Of a DNA stretch of 47,116 nucleotides, positions 19,007 through 27,177 are shown in pieces. The stretch spans positions 1 through 47,116 of the forward strand of contig NZ_HG003687.1 of NCBI RefSeq assembly GCF_000312365.2, in the 5' to 3' direction. A model generated the notes under the pieces. The model ran no database searches. It had not been told where the DNA came from and saw nothing but the letters and a program-made list of their open reading frames with translations. This stretch comes from Anaerococcus provencensis. GTDB lineage: Bacteria; Bacillota; Clostridia; Tissierellales; Peptoniphilaceae. The number at the start of each line of letters is the position of its first letter. Position 1 is the first letter of the stretch. The position numbers and the translations under genes were made by a program.

Positions 19007-20139
19007 TAATTACTCCTATGAAATACAATCGACTTATTGCTTTTTTCTCTGTTGCATGATCTGCATAGCATTTGACCATTATCTAGGGTCGTTTTACCAC
19101 TGTCAGACCAAGGGATTATATGATCAGCTTCCATCTGACCTATTTCAAAGTGTTTACCGCAAGCTGGACAAATGCCTTCTTGAGATTCATACATCTTAAG
19201 TTTTTCAGTTTGTGTGAAAGCTCTAAGGTTTAGGTGTTTTTCTTTTCCATCAAAAAGATAAGTATAGATTCCAGCTTTATTCTTAACTTCATCATCTAAG
19301 AATAACCTTGCTATTTCTTCTTCAAGTTCTGCTGGATTGTAGCTATTATCTTTATACTCATTGTAAAGAATACCCCAGTCTACAGATGCCATAGGCTTAC
19401 GAACTTTAGGGAATAAAGTCTTTGCCCAGTTGATAACATTCATAAAGTATATCCAAAGTTCACTAGCATTGCTGTCTTGCTGGTGGCGTGCCATATACTC
19501 TTCTATTGTGATATTATCACGATCAGCTATCCAAGATAAGGCAAGTTCTAGTATATCTTGTCTTATTGGATTCCCTGAAACATAGCCATCAGCCATATCA
19601 GCAGCAGCTGCGTTTGGTCTAGAGAAGTAACGCTTAGCATCTTCAAGCCAAGGACCTGTATAAGATGCGTTACGAAGCTCCTGTTTAGATAACTTTTCGC
19701 CTGCTATGTTGATAGTTTCAAACCAATCTAGCTTTTCTTTTTCATCACCATAGCAGATATAGATTTGTAATGGGTAGTTTAGAACTTGTTCTTTTTCTTC
19801 TTCAGTTAAGTTGTGAAAGTACCTATAATCAACAGAATAATCGCCATCTAGGTATTGCATTATGGATAGTGTTCTTTGTTGTCCATCAATGAGTTCATAG
19901 GATGGAAGACCAGCTTCTTTAGCTTTTTCATTATAACCCCAATACATTACGTTTAGAGGAAAACCCTTGAATACTGTATCCATCACAGCATCTCTTTGTT
20001 TATCTTTGTAAACAAACTCACGCTGAAATGGTGGTCGAATATTCAGTTTACCATTATAACCTACTACACCAGCTTCTAAGTGATCCATATAACCTTTGTA
20101 GATATCCCCTACTTTGATTTCTTTAAGCTCAATTCTCAT
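18982..20139 (-). CDS. DUF262 protein with C-terminal HNH endonuclease domain
   Basis: 385 residues. The DUF262 (ParB/GmrS-like NTPase) signature DGQQRTLSIMQYL is near residue 82. The C-terminal ~55 residues form a zinc-stabilised HNH nuclease: CPACGKHF, then ADHIIPWSDSGKT, then CRSCNREKSN. In GmrSD, BrxU and SspE, DUF262 couples nucleotide use to a DUF1524 nuclease that attacks modified DNA; here the nuclease is a classical HNH instead. ATG with AGGAG upstream. It overlaps the methyltransferase gene by 11 bp. It is probably the cutting or sensing partner of that methyltransferase. Confidence 0.88.
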   Translation of the reverse strand: MRIELKEIKVGDIYKGYMDHLEAGVVGYNGKLNIRPPFQREFVYKDKQRDAVMDTVFKGFPLNVMYWGYNEKAKEAGLPSYELIDGQQRTLSIMQYLDGDYSVDYRYFHNLTEEEKEQVLNYPLQIYICYGDEKEKLDWFETINIAGEKLSKQELRNASYTGPWLEDAKRYFSRPNAAAADMADGYVSGNPIRQDILELALSWIADRDNITIEEYMARHQQDSNASELWIYFMNVINWAKTLFPKVRKPMASVDWGILYNEYKDNSYNPAELEEEIARLFLDDEVKNKAGIYTYLFDGKEKHLNLRAFTQTEKLKMYESQEGICPACGKHFEIGQMEADHIIPWSDSGKTTLDNGQMLCRSCNREKSNKSIVFHRSNYWIQRKKN

Positions 20140-21199
20140 TTTGTATTCTCCTAATAAGTATCCTTACATAGATAGCTTTTAAGTATCCATCAGCATTATC
20201 TGCTGTATAATAAATTCCTTCTACAGGTTCTTTATATAAGATAGCTGCTCTGGTGTTTATTTTACTTCCTAAAGTTGTTGAACCATTTCTATTATGCTGT
20301 ATTGCGTTCTCGTAGCGCTTAGAAGGGCTCCCCTCTTCCCCTAAGTCATATCTAGCTGTCGTAATCCCCAATATCTCAAATTGATTAGGGTTATAGCTAT
20401 CTAAGTAGGTTATAGGTACACCCATTATATCTTTATAGTCTACTGGAATTTCCTTAACCTTAGAAACTTCAATAGCATTGTAGTTATCATAAGATGGATA
20501 TTCTTCTTTTGTGTATTGTTTCCAAAGGATAAGTTCTTCGTTTCTTTTACTGTGTTCTAAATTAGTAAACCAGCAGATGTTACCTAACTTCTGATAGCTT
20601 TTACCAGTTTCTGGATCTATCCTAAATGTTGATTTTTCATTGTATGGTGGTTTGTTTGGCACTTCAAACTCAAAGCCACCAGAGTTAAAACCTAACCAAA
20701 CCTTGTTATACATAAGCAAAGGAAAGATTTCTTTGTAGGTTATGTTGTTTTGACTTCCTATAATAAGAAACTTTTTATCATACTTCATAAGTTGGTCTAC
20801 ATATTCGCGAAATAAAGAAAATGGTGGATTGGTTACTACAATATCAGCTTCTTTTAGAAGTTTAATTGACTCTGGACTTCTGAAGTCACCGTTTTTCTCT
20901 AAGTCAGTTTGGTCTATGACCTGCTGACCATTTATATCGTAATACATTTCCAACTTGTAAGTAGGCTTATCATCTTCATAATGTGTAGAAATGAGCTTCT
21001 TTAAACCTAGATGACCAAAGTTAAGACTAAAGTATAACCAGAAGTTAGATTCTTTAGGATCGTCACAATTCATAAAGACCGTTTTGTCTTTAAAATGATG
21101 TTTATAATGTTTTAATTCTTTTTCTATATCGGTTAATAGTGTATAAAACTCATCAGCTTTAGAGTTTTTAGCACTATTAAAACTTGCATTTAAAGCCAT
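20129..21199 (-). CDS. EcoRI-family adenine-specific DNA methyltransferase
   Basis: 356 residues. N6-adenine methyltransferase of the EcoRI methylase family. The catalytic motif IV is NPPFSLF (about residue 130), preceded by EADIVVT. Family-like segments include the N-terminal SAKNSKADEFYT, VFMNCDDPKESNFWLYF and NICWFTNLEH. A strong AAAGGAAGG site precedes ATG. A possible -10 TATACT lies in the 67-bp gap upstream. The partner DUF262-HNH gene overlaps its end, so the pair resembles a modification gene with its restriction gene. The site methylated cannot be told from sequence. Confidence 0.92.
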   Translation of the reverse strand: MALNASFNSAKNSKADEFYTLLTDIEKELKHYKHHFKDKTVFMNCDDPKESNFWLYFSLNFGHLGLKKLISTHYEDDKPTYKLEMYYDINGQQVIDQTDLEKNGDFRSPESIKLLKEADIVVTNPPFSLFREYVDQLMKYDKKFLIIGSQNNITYKEIFPLLMYNKVWLGFNSGGFEFEVPNKPPYNEKSTFRIDPETGKSYQKLGNICWFTNLEHSKRNEELILWKQYTKEEYPSYDNYNAIEVSKVKEIPVDYKDIMGVPITYLDSYNPNQFEILGITTARYDLGEEGSPSKRYENAIQHNRNGSTTLGSKINTRAAILYKEPVEGIYYTADNADGYLKAIYVRILIRRIQNEN

Positions 21200-21266
21200 T
21201 TTTACATCCTTCCTTTAATTTAATAGATTCATTTATCAATTAATAATATTAGTATAATTCTTTAAT

Positions 21267-22130
21267 TTAGGATTTATTAAGATCAATTATAAACTCTTCT
21301 TTATTTTGTAGCTTATTTCGATGTATTATATATTCGTTAGTATCGTTAATATAATTAATTGCTTCTTGCTTTTCTTCTTCAGTTTGGTATTTGACTTCTT
21401 CAAGCGAGGTAGGGTAGGAATCTGGATAAGGTTCAATTTCATAGTAACTAGTGTATCCTTGCGTAATAGCAAGAGATTCGGCAAGAGCTTTATAATCAAT
21501 CTTGACTCTTAGTCTACTTTCTAGGATATATTCGATAATTAGATAAATATTATGACTTATATCCGAATAATTTTTTGTAATACCATATTTTTCTATATTA
21601 GATAGTGGATAATAGGATTCATTATATGAGCTCATAAAGTAATCATAAACTCTCAAGTTTAGTTTTTTAAACTCTTCTTTGGATGGAGGGGTTGTCTTAG
21701 GTAGAAAATAATTAAATACATCAGAGAACTCTCTATAATAGGTATCGATTTGTTTTTTAGTATAGTTTTTATCTTCTTCAAAATATTTCTTATACATCAA
21801 ATCATTCATTTTGTTATATTGATTTATAGCACTATTAGCGTTGAATAAATTTTCCATTCCAGGTCTGATTTTTTTATTTATTTTTTCAATTTCATCGGCA
21901 TCAAAATACTGATCATTATCTTCAAAAAATATAATTTTTAAATCATAATATAAAAATTTATCCTTGTCATATCGGCTCAACTCATCCCATTGATCAGGTG
22001 TTTTTGAATACATTACCTTTAAATGGTACTTAGCAATTTTTGAAAGATTGTTTCTATCATTTTCGTTTTTTTTGTAATAATCGTATATATCATCTATATC
22101 CCTGTAAAAATTTTTCTTTGCTGACCCCAT
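21267..22130 (-). CDS. Hypothetical protein, first gene of the minus-strand operon
   Basis: 287 residues from ATG at 22130, chosen because AAGGAG lies 7 nt upstream; the frame is open further 5' but runs through tandem repeats. I do not recognise a family. The protein is soluble, rich in Tyr, Asn, Lys and Glu, and looks mostly helical (for example SRYDKDKFLYYDLKIIFFED). It has no cysteine cluster, membrane segment or clear catalytic motif. Its place at the head of the operon suggests a regulator or an accessory subunit, but nothing in the sequence proves it. Confidence 0.7.
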   Translation of the reverse strand: MGSAKKNFYRDIDDIYDYYKKNENDRNNLSKIAKYHLKVMYSKTPDQWDELSRYDKDKFLYYDLKIIFFEDNDQYFDADEIEKINKKIRPGMENLFNANSAINQYNKMNDLMYKKYFEEDKNYTKKQIDTYYREFSDVFNYFLPKTTPPSKEEFKKLNLRVYDYFMSSYNESYYPLSNIEKYGITKNYSDISHNIYLIIEYILESRLRVKIDYKALAESLAITQGYTSYYEIEPYPDSYPTSLEEVKYQTEEEKQEAINYINDTNEYIIHRNKLQNKEEFIIDLNKS

Positions 22131-22143
22131 AATTAATCTCCTT

Positions 22144-22177
22144 AATAACATTAATATAATAATAACATTAATATAAT
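22144..22177. repeat. Perfect 17-bp tandem repeat before the minus-strand operon
   Basis: AATAACATTAATATAAT occurs twice with no gap, at 22144-22160 and 22161-22177, just upstream of the ribosome site of the gene starting at 22130. It could be an operator or part of the leader. Confidence 0.8.
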
Positions 22178-22297
22178 TATACCTCATCCATTAATATTAT
22201 ATTCTTATATTATATTAAAATTCTCGATTCAATAAATAATTCGTGTTATAAGATGTTGATATTTAGCTATTTTTAGAAGAAGCTAGAATTTTATTTA

Positions 22298-22311
22298 TCG
22301 ATACATATCGA
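22298..22311. promoter_or_regulatory. Palindrome in the divergent intergenic region
   Basis: TCGATA-CA-TATCGA is a perfect 6-bp inverted repeat between the divergent cargo operon and mobility module, a plausible operator site. Confidence 0.4.
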
Positions 22312-22397
22312 ATACAATATAGATGAATACAAAAGAGGCCTCGATTGTAATTCAAAATATTAGATTTAATTATTAGATCTAAAGAAAGGTAAAGATA

Positions 22398-22760
22398 ATG
22401 AATAAAAAATATATAGATATCATTAATAGATACGCTCTCGCATTTTTTTATATTGAGAATATAAAATTGTCATTTAAAATGTTTGATGTTTTACAGTTAG
22501 AAGACAAAAACGAAATATTTAGCATATTTCAATATTATAACCATTTACTTGTACCCTCTGTACATGAAAATTCAAATTTAAAGTCAATTGATCCAAAAAA
22601 ATTAATAAGTTTAGAAAAAGAAAGCTTTAGACTATGGGAAGTATATGAAGAAGTTGCTAGTTTAATAATACAAGCTTATGAATCAAAAGAAGACAATAAA
22701 GAAAACTATTTTAATGAAATTAAGAGATTAATAGAAGGAGATTATTATGAAAAATATTAA
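22398..22760 (+). CDS. Hypothetical protein, first gene of the mobility module
   Basis: 120 residues, not recognised. It is acidic, soluble and probably helical (for example ENSNLKSIDPKKLISLEKES), with no visible domain motif. A GAAAGG ribosome site precedes the ATG. It overlaps the DUF961-like gene by 14 bp, which places it in the transfer operon. Small unknown genes in this position are common in Tn916-related elements. Confidence 0.75.
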   Translation: MNKKYIDIINRYALAFFYIENIKLSFKMFDVLQLEDKNEIFSIFQYYNHLLVPSVHENSNLKSIDPKKLISLEKESFRLWEVYEEVASLIIQAYESKEDNKENYFNEIKRLIEGDYYEKY

Positions 22761-23088
22761 CAAACTATTAGAATTTAATTCGGAAAAATTTTTCACTGGT
22801 AAAGATATCAGAGTGACTGGTGATCAAACATGGGTTGATTATGAGAATGGTGTACCTCAACCCCCAAAAGGGACTAAATACAAATGCATCATATTACAGG
22901 ATGTAACAAAATATGATGAAGTTACAGTTGGTGGTAACGATGGAGAGGCACTAACTGTGAAAGTGCCTGGCCAGAAAAAAGAATATAAAAAACTGGCTAA
23001 AGTTAAACTTGTTAATCCTACCTGTAAAATCTACGGTGATTATAGAAACCAATTAAGCGTAACAGCTGAAGATATAATTTTCGAATGA
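22747..23088 (+). CDS. DUF961/YdcP-like conjugative element protein
   Basis: 113 residues. Resembles the small DUF961 proteins encoded upstream of the coupling-protein gene in Tn916-like elements and ICEBs1. The C-terminal half has the expected beta-rich pattern (KYKKLAKVKLVNP, then LSVTAEDIIFE). Its molecular function in the family is unknown. AGAAGGAG upstream of ATG. It overlaps the coupling-protein gene by 4 nt. Confidence 0.65.
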   Translation: MKNINKLLEFNSEKFFTGKDIRVTGDQTWVDYENGVPQPPKGTKYKCIILQDVTKYDEVTVGGNDGEALTVKVPGQKKEYKKLAKVKLVNPTCKIYGDYRNQLSVTAEDIIFE

Positions 23089-24431
23089 TTTCAAGTTTAA
23101 GAACTACAAGATATGTAAAGGGACTTTTGTCCCTTTCAATTATCCTTATGAATATTTTTCTATATATTGCTTTAAAATCATTTTACAGCAATACTTACTA
23201 TATCGATAATATTAGTGACTATTTACCTGTATTTAATTATAATATATTTCTATTAATTAACGTGATAGTGATATTTGGGATGATTTTAGGTCGGTGTAAA
23301 AGAAATAAAATAAACAATGGGATTCGATTTGCCTTAACACATTATAAGCTTGAATCTAAATTAAGAAAGCAACTTATAGATGGTAAATTTTATTTTAAAA
23401 GGGATAAGTCAAATTTGATTATTTTACCTAAGATTGTGATTGAGTTTGAGAATTTAAGAAGCCTTAATAATGCGATAATTAGAATTGAAAATTCGATCCG
23501 TTTTGATAGAAAACTAGAAGAGTTAAGGATTAGTGCAGCTATTCCCGGATTTAAAGTAACTCAGCAGTTCATGTCACCCGATGGCGATTTCTACATTTAT
23601 TCCATAGTATCAATGGATATGTTTAATCAAATTGAGTTTGATACAGAATCAGAATATATAGAATGGTCAAAGGAAGGTACAGATGATTATAGCATTAAGC
23701 TATCTGAATATGATATTATTCCTATTCATCATGCTGGAATAGCAGCTCAAACTGGAGGGGGCAAAAGTTTTTTGGTTCAAAGTTTAATAATACAATTAAA
23801 AAACAAGGAAATATCACATGATGTATATGTAATAGATCCTAAATCAGCTGACTTATTATCTTATGGTAAGAGGGATCTTGGGGAGGGTTTTTATTCAGAT
23901 AAGTCTGGAGCAATTCAGATGATAGAGAAATTTCATATCGAAATGATTAAACGACAGGATGAAATGCAGGAGTTTTTTGAAACTAATCGAAATTTGGATT
24001 ATAAAGACAATAAGATGCCTGCTAAGATATTAATAATAGATGAGTTTGGTGCGTTACGAACTTCATGGAGAATTTTGGAGAAAAAAGAGAGAGATAGAAT
24101 AGAGTCAATGTTAGCTGATATTGTATTTATGGGTAGACAGTTAGGATTTTTTGTAGTATTGGTACTTCAAAGATTTGCCTCTGAAACCGTTCCAAGAGAA
24201 ATTACTGAACAATTAGTATTAAGAATTGTTTTAGGTGATTCTGATGACTTAACTTATAGGACGCTCTTTTCGCCTTCTGTTAATATATTAAAGCTTAATT
24301 TAAAACCAGGGATGGGCTATTTTTCTTATACTAACATTGCAAGTATTGATAATCCTAGTTTATTTGTTTCACCATACTGTAAATTCCTTAAAGGTAATGT
24401 CACGAAGGCGCAAAGCGCCGAAGTGACATAG
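23085..24431 (+). CDS. FtsK/SpoIIIE-type coupling ATPase (TcpA/Orf21-like)
   Basis: 448 residues. Membrane-anchored DNA pump that recruits the relaxase-DNA complex to a transfer channel. Two N-terminal membrane helices (about 12-31 and 52-70), Walker A AQTGGGKS at 221-228 and Walker B ILIIDEF with Asp319/Glu320. The VFMGRQLGFFVVLVLQRF stretch matches FtsK-like motor domains. The final codons (GNVTKAQSAEVT) are encoded by the arms of a strong hairpin, so the 3' end of the gene doubles as a structural DNA site. With no other secretion gene present, the product must work with a helper element's channel. Confidence 0.88.
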   Translation: MISSLRTTRYVKGLLSLSIILMNIFLYIALKSFYSNTYYIDNISDYLPVFNYNIFLLINVIVIFGMILGRCKRNKINNGIRFALTHYKLESKLRKQLIDGKFYFKRDKSNLIILPKIVIEFENLRSLNNAIIRIENSIRFDRKLEELRISAAIPGFKVTQQFMSPDGDFYIYSIVSMDMFNQIEFDTESEYIEWSKEGTDDYSIKLSEYDIIPIHHAGIAAQTGGGKSFLVQSLIIQLKNKEISHDVYVIDPKSADLLSYGKRDLGEGFYSDKSGAIQMIEKFHIEMIKRQDEMQEFFETNRNLDYKDNKMPAKILIIDEFGALRTSWRILEKKERDRIESMLADIVFMGRQLGFFVVLVLQRFASETVPREITEQLVLRIVLGDSDDLTYRTLFSPSVNILKLNLKPGMGYFSYTNIASIDNPSLFVSPYCKFLKGNVTKAQSAEVT

Positions 24432-24460
24432 GAGCGTAGGTTATCTAATAGCTACGCTCC
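24398..24460 (+). other. Candidate oriT or replication origin: two adjacent hairpins
   Basis: Hairpin 1: TGTCAC (24398-24403), GAA, GGCGC (24407-24411), loop AAA, GCGCC, GAA, GTGACA (24423-24428); the GAA/GAA internal loop could form tandem G-A pairs. Hairpin 2: GGAGCGTAG (24431-24439) with CTACGCTCC (24452-24460), a perfect 9-bp stem. The site sits between the coupling-protein and initiator genes, the place of oriT in Tn916. A nick site cannot be assigned. Confidence 0.6.
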
Positions 24461-24515
24461 ACAATAAATTATATATAGTTAAATTGTTCAAATATCAAAG
24501 ATTGGAGTAAACAAA

Positions 24516-25010
24516 ATGTTAAATATAGATATAGATCAATTTACCCTTATGTTAATTCCTAAGCGTAAATTTGAATTTGATGAATGGAGAGAAGAGATAG
24601 CTTCAGAAATTATAAGTGATTTTGTAAGAAGAACCAAAATTGTAGAAGTTCTTGGAAATATAAACATATCAGATCAATCTCTGCCAGTAGGTTACAATGT
24701 AGGTTTTAATGTGAATAATGCATTATACTATTTCTCATTAGCCTATAATGATTTTATGCCTAATATGTTTGTAATTGTTTATTTCAGCGGAAATGCTTGG
24801 TCGACCTATGTTGAAAATTTTGAATCTTTATATAATAAACCAATGAATTTACGAAGATTTTTCAATATGATAAATAGTGATTTATTTGATTATAGATTAT
24901 CTAGAATTGACACATGTGTAGATTTTATAAACGAAAATATTTCTATAGCACAGTTAAAAAAATCAATAGAGCAAGGAAGAACGGAGGTTAGATATGGAAG
25001 ATATAAGTAA
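24516..25010 (+). CDS. Rep_trans-type initiator/relaxase, part 1 of 3
   Basis: 164 residues. Corresponds to the N-terminal third of Rep_trans initiators such as Tn916 Orf20. It ends with the acidic metal-site region SRIDTCVDFINENIS, as expected before the catalytic part. The predicted helix-turn-helix of MobT proteins is not evident. GATTGGAG upstream supplies a ribosome site. The frame stops at 25008-25010, and the homology continues in the +1 frame from 24994. Read alone it would lack the nicking tyrosine region. Confidence 0.75.
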   Translation: MLNIDIDQFTLMLIPKRKFEFDEWREEIASEIISDFVRRTKIVEVLGNINISDQSLPVGYNVGFNVNNALYYFSLAYNDFMPNMFVIVYFSGNAWSTYVENFESLYNKPMNLRRFFNMINSDLFDYRLSRIDTCVDFINENISIAQLKKSIEQGRTEVRYGRYK

Positions 25011-25191
25011 ATTAACTTTATATCAGAAAATTGTAAAAGATAATAAGAATAAAAAGTATCCTAAAAATCCATCTAAAATAAGTGATATATCAGTTCAGTT
25101 TGATGCCGAGACTATTTACTTAGGTTCACGAAAAAGAAATTCTCAGGCTCTATTTAGAATGTATGATAAGAAAAAGGAGCAAATGGATTGA
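24994..25191 (+). CDS. Rep_trans-type initiator/relaxase, part 2 of 3 (catalytic segment)
   Basis: 65 residues. Contains the family's catalytic-region motif in the form TIYLGSRKRNSQALFRMYDKKKEQ, shown here only as LGSRK...FRMYDKK. It overlaps part 1 by 17 bp in another frame and has its own strong ribosome site GGAGG (24983-24987) six nt before ATG. Too small to be a normal initiator, so it is either a separately made subunit or a piece of a broken gene. The good ribosome site argues for translation. Confidence 0.65.
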   Translation: MEDISKLTLYQKIVKDNKNKKYPKNPSKISDISVQFDAETIYLGSRKRNSQALFRMYDKKKEQMD

Positions 25192-25688
25192 AATATTATA
25201 GACACCTTGCGGAAAAAGTTGATGATTGGGTAAGGATTGAAGTTGAATATTCGGGAGGCTACGCTCATCAATTAACTGAACAGATAAAAAATTCTAAAAC
25301 TGATGAGGAACTAAAAGAAGTAATACTATGTTCAATTCTATCCAGATATATGTTTTTTTATACTAAATCTAATAAACCTCATAAAATCAGCAAGTTAATG
25401 ATTGAGGAATTAGAAAATATGGATTATACTTTGAAACTTCCATCTCCCAGAGATAGTGATCTTGAAAAAAGCATTCAATATATTAAACGAAATTCAGGAT
25501 TATACTCTTTATTTTATAAAATAGAAAATCTTTATGGTAAAGAATACCTTTATGAATTTTTAGTTTATTTGATTGATGAATATAATGATTTTTACGTTCC
25601 AAATAGTGATGTACTTATTTGGATTAAAAAACATAAAGATAACTATATGAAACAGACTTTACCATGGCGAAAGGAGGATTATGATTGA
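25188..25688 (+). CDS. Rep_trans-type initiator/relaxase, part 3 of 3
   Basis: 166 residues. Matches the C-terminal third of Rep_trans proteins: WVRIEVEYSGGYAHQLTEQI corresponds to the conserved RxExEL-type block after the catalytic segment. The start is TTG 25188, overlapping the stop of part 2, with GGAG (25176-25179) eight nt upstream. It is back in the frame of part 1. It overlaps the DUF3173-like gene by 4 nt. Confidence 0.7.
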   Translation: MKYYRHLAEKVDDWVRIEVEYSGGYAHQLTEQIKNSKTDEELKEVILCSILSRYMFFYTKSNKPHKISKLMIEELENMDYTLKLPSPRDSDLEKSIQYIKRNSGLYSLFYKIENLYGKEYLYEFLVYLIDEYNDFYVPNSDVLIWIKKHKDNYMKQTLPWRKEDYD

Positions 25689-25900
25689 GCTTTGTAACTA
25701 AAAATGAATTGATTAAAGTTGGATTTAAAGAGCATCAAGCTGTAACCATAATACAACAAGCTAAGAAAAATCTTGTAAAAGAAGGATATCCATTCTATAA
25801 TAATCGTAGACTAGGTACAGTTCCTATGTCATCAGTTGAAAAAATTATTGGCGTTCCCCTTGTTATAAGTAATAAGGGAGAAGAAAATGAGCAAAACTAA
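25685..25900 (+). CDS. DUF3173-like small protein, excision/recombination partner
   Basis: 71 residues. Fits the DUF3173 pattern found beside tyrosine integrases: ELIKVGFKEHQAVTIIQQAK, then a Tyr-containing turn and VPMSSVEKIIGVPL. The fold resembles a small DNA-binding domain, so an excisionase-like role is plausible but inferred. TTG start with GGAGG (25673-25677) seven nt upstream. It overlaps the integrase by 14 bp. Confidence 0.75.
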   Translation: MSFVTKNELIKVGFKEHQAVTIIQQAKKNLVKEGYPFYNNRRLGTVPMSSVEKIIGVPLVISNKGEENEQN

Positions 25901-27089
25901 ATATCCGTGTGTTTATAAAGATAATAAAGGAGTCATATACTATCAAGTAGAATTGGGTGTAAACAATATTTCTGGTAAGCGAATTCAGAAAAAAGGTAGG
26001 AAAGATGATAATGGAAAGTCATTTAAAAGTGCTAGAGAATGCCATGAGTACGTAGTTAAATTGAAAAATAAATTTAATGAATCTCAAGGAGTATTTGCAA
26101 GCGGTATTCAATTAAATGATTTTATTGATAAATATTTCTTACCTTATTATAAGTCGAAAGTACAAGCTTCAACATTCAAAACTAAGAGTCATGTTATAGG
26201 AATAGTTAAAGATTATTTCAATTTAACAAAAATAGATGATATCACGGTACGAAATTGTGAAGTATTTAAAGCTGATTTAATTAATAATGAAAGATATAGC
26301 AAGACATATGCATCAATGATTTATTGTTCATTCAGACAAATACTTGATTATGCTGTAACATTAGAATTTATATATGAGAATATAAGCAAAAAAACATCCT
26401 CTATACCAAAAGAAAAGATAAATGTTCCTTACTGGACTCTAGAGGAGTTTCAAAAAGTTATATCTACATTCTGCGTAAATTCATTTTATGAACATATGGG
26501 ATTTGTGATGTTATGGATATATTTTAACACCGGTATTCGAGTGGGTGAGGGTCAAGCATTAACATGGGATAAAGTTAATTTTAAAGACAAGACCCTTACA
26601 ATAAATTCAACCATAGATTTGAAATCCACTCGAAAATTTGAAATTAAGAATCGCACAAAAACTGATTCTGGCAATAGAATTATATCACTAGATGATTCTA
26701 CAATCAATATTTTAAAGAATTGGAAGAAAGATCAAAAAAATCATAGTGTAGAAAACTTTGTAATTAGTTATTGCGATAGACCAATAGGAAGAAACACAGT
26801 CAAGAGAATTATAGATAGGCATTCCAAATTGGCAAATGTCAAGCAAATACAAGCTAAAGGTTTAAGACACTCACATGTAAGTTATCTTATTAATTATTTT
26901 AATGCAGATATATTAGTGGTTAGTAAGAGGCTAGGACATTCGAGTCCAGAGATAACTTTAAAGCATTATAGTCACTTATGGCCAAATAATGATAGAGATC
27001 TAGCTGATAAGATGACTAATATAATTCAGTATAAAACAATTGAAAAATCATTGGTAGAGTTTAAAGGCAATCAAGCCATAAATATGTAA
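25887..27089 (+). CDS. int: Tyrosine site-specific integrase targeting guaA
   Basis: 400 residues. Tn916-type integrase with an AP2-like arm-binding N-terminus (KYPCVYKDNKGVIYYQVELG), a SAM-like core-binding domain (about 60-160) and a catalytic domain with Arg in GIRVGEGQAL, HxxR-type GLRHSHVSYL, and the terminal LGHSSPEITLKHYSHL with the nucleophile Tyr. All active-site residues are present. AGGGAGAAG precedes ATG. It lies 88 bp from the right attachment site. Arm-type repeats inside both ends fit its N-terminal domain. Confidence 0.95.
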   Translation: MSKTKYPCVYKDNKGVIYYQVELGVNNISGKRIQKKGRKDDNGKSFKSARECHEYVVKLKNKFNESQGVFASGIQLNDFIDKYFLPYYKSKVQASTFKTKSHVIGIVKDYFNLTKIDDITVRNCEVFKADLINNERYSKTYASMIYCSFRQILDYAVTLEFIYENISKKTSSIPKEKINVPYWTLEEFQKVISTFCVNSFYEHMGFVMLWIYFNTGIRVGEGQALTWDKVNFKDKTLTINSTIDLKSTRKFEIKNRTKTDSGNRIISLDDSTINILKNWKKDQKNHSVENFVISYCDRPIGRNTVKRIIDRHSKLANVKQIQAKGLRHSHVSYLINYFNADILVVSKRLGHSSPEITLKHYSHLWPNNDRDLADKMTNIIQYKTIEKSLVEFKGNQAINM

Positions 27090-27100
27090 TAATCACAGAT

Positions 27101-27120
27101 CCCTACCAAAACCCTACCAA
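27101..27120 (+). repeat. Right arm-type site
   Basis: CCCTACCAAAACCCTACCAA, with two perfect CCCTACC units, matches 12518-12537. It lies 57 nt inside the right copy of the guaA core. Confidence 0.6.
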
Positions 27121-27177
27121 GATCAAAATTTAATTGTAGGAATGTTGAAATTTAAGGGATATAATAATAATGGCACG

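Noticed and set aside
24516..25688. Simple frameshifted pseudogene of rep
   Set aside because: Not fully excluded, but each break carries a well-placed ribosome site and start codon, which is unlikely after random indels; kept as three coding sequences.
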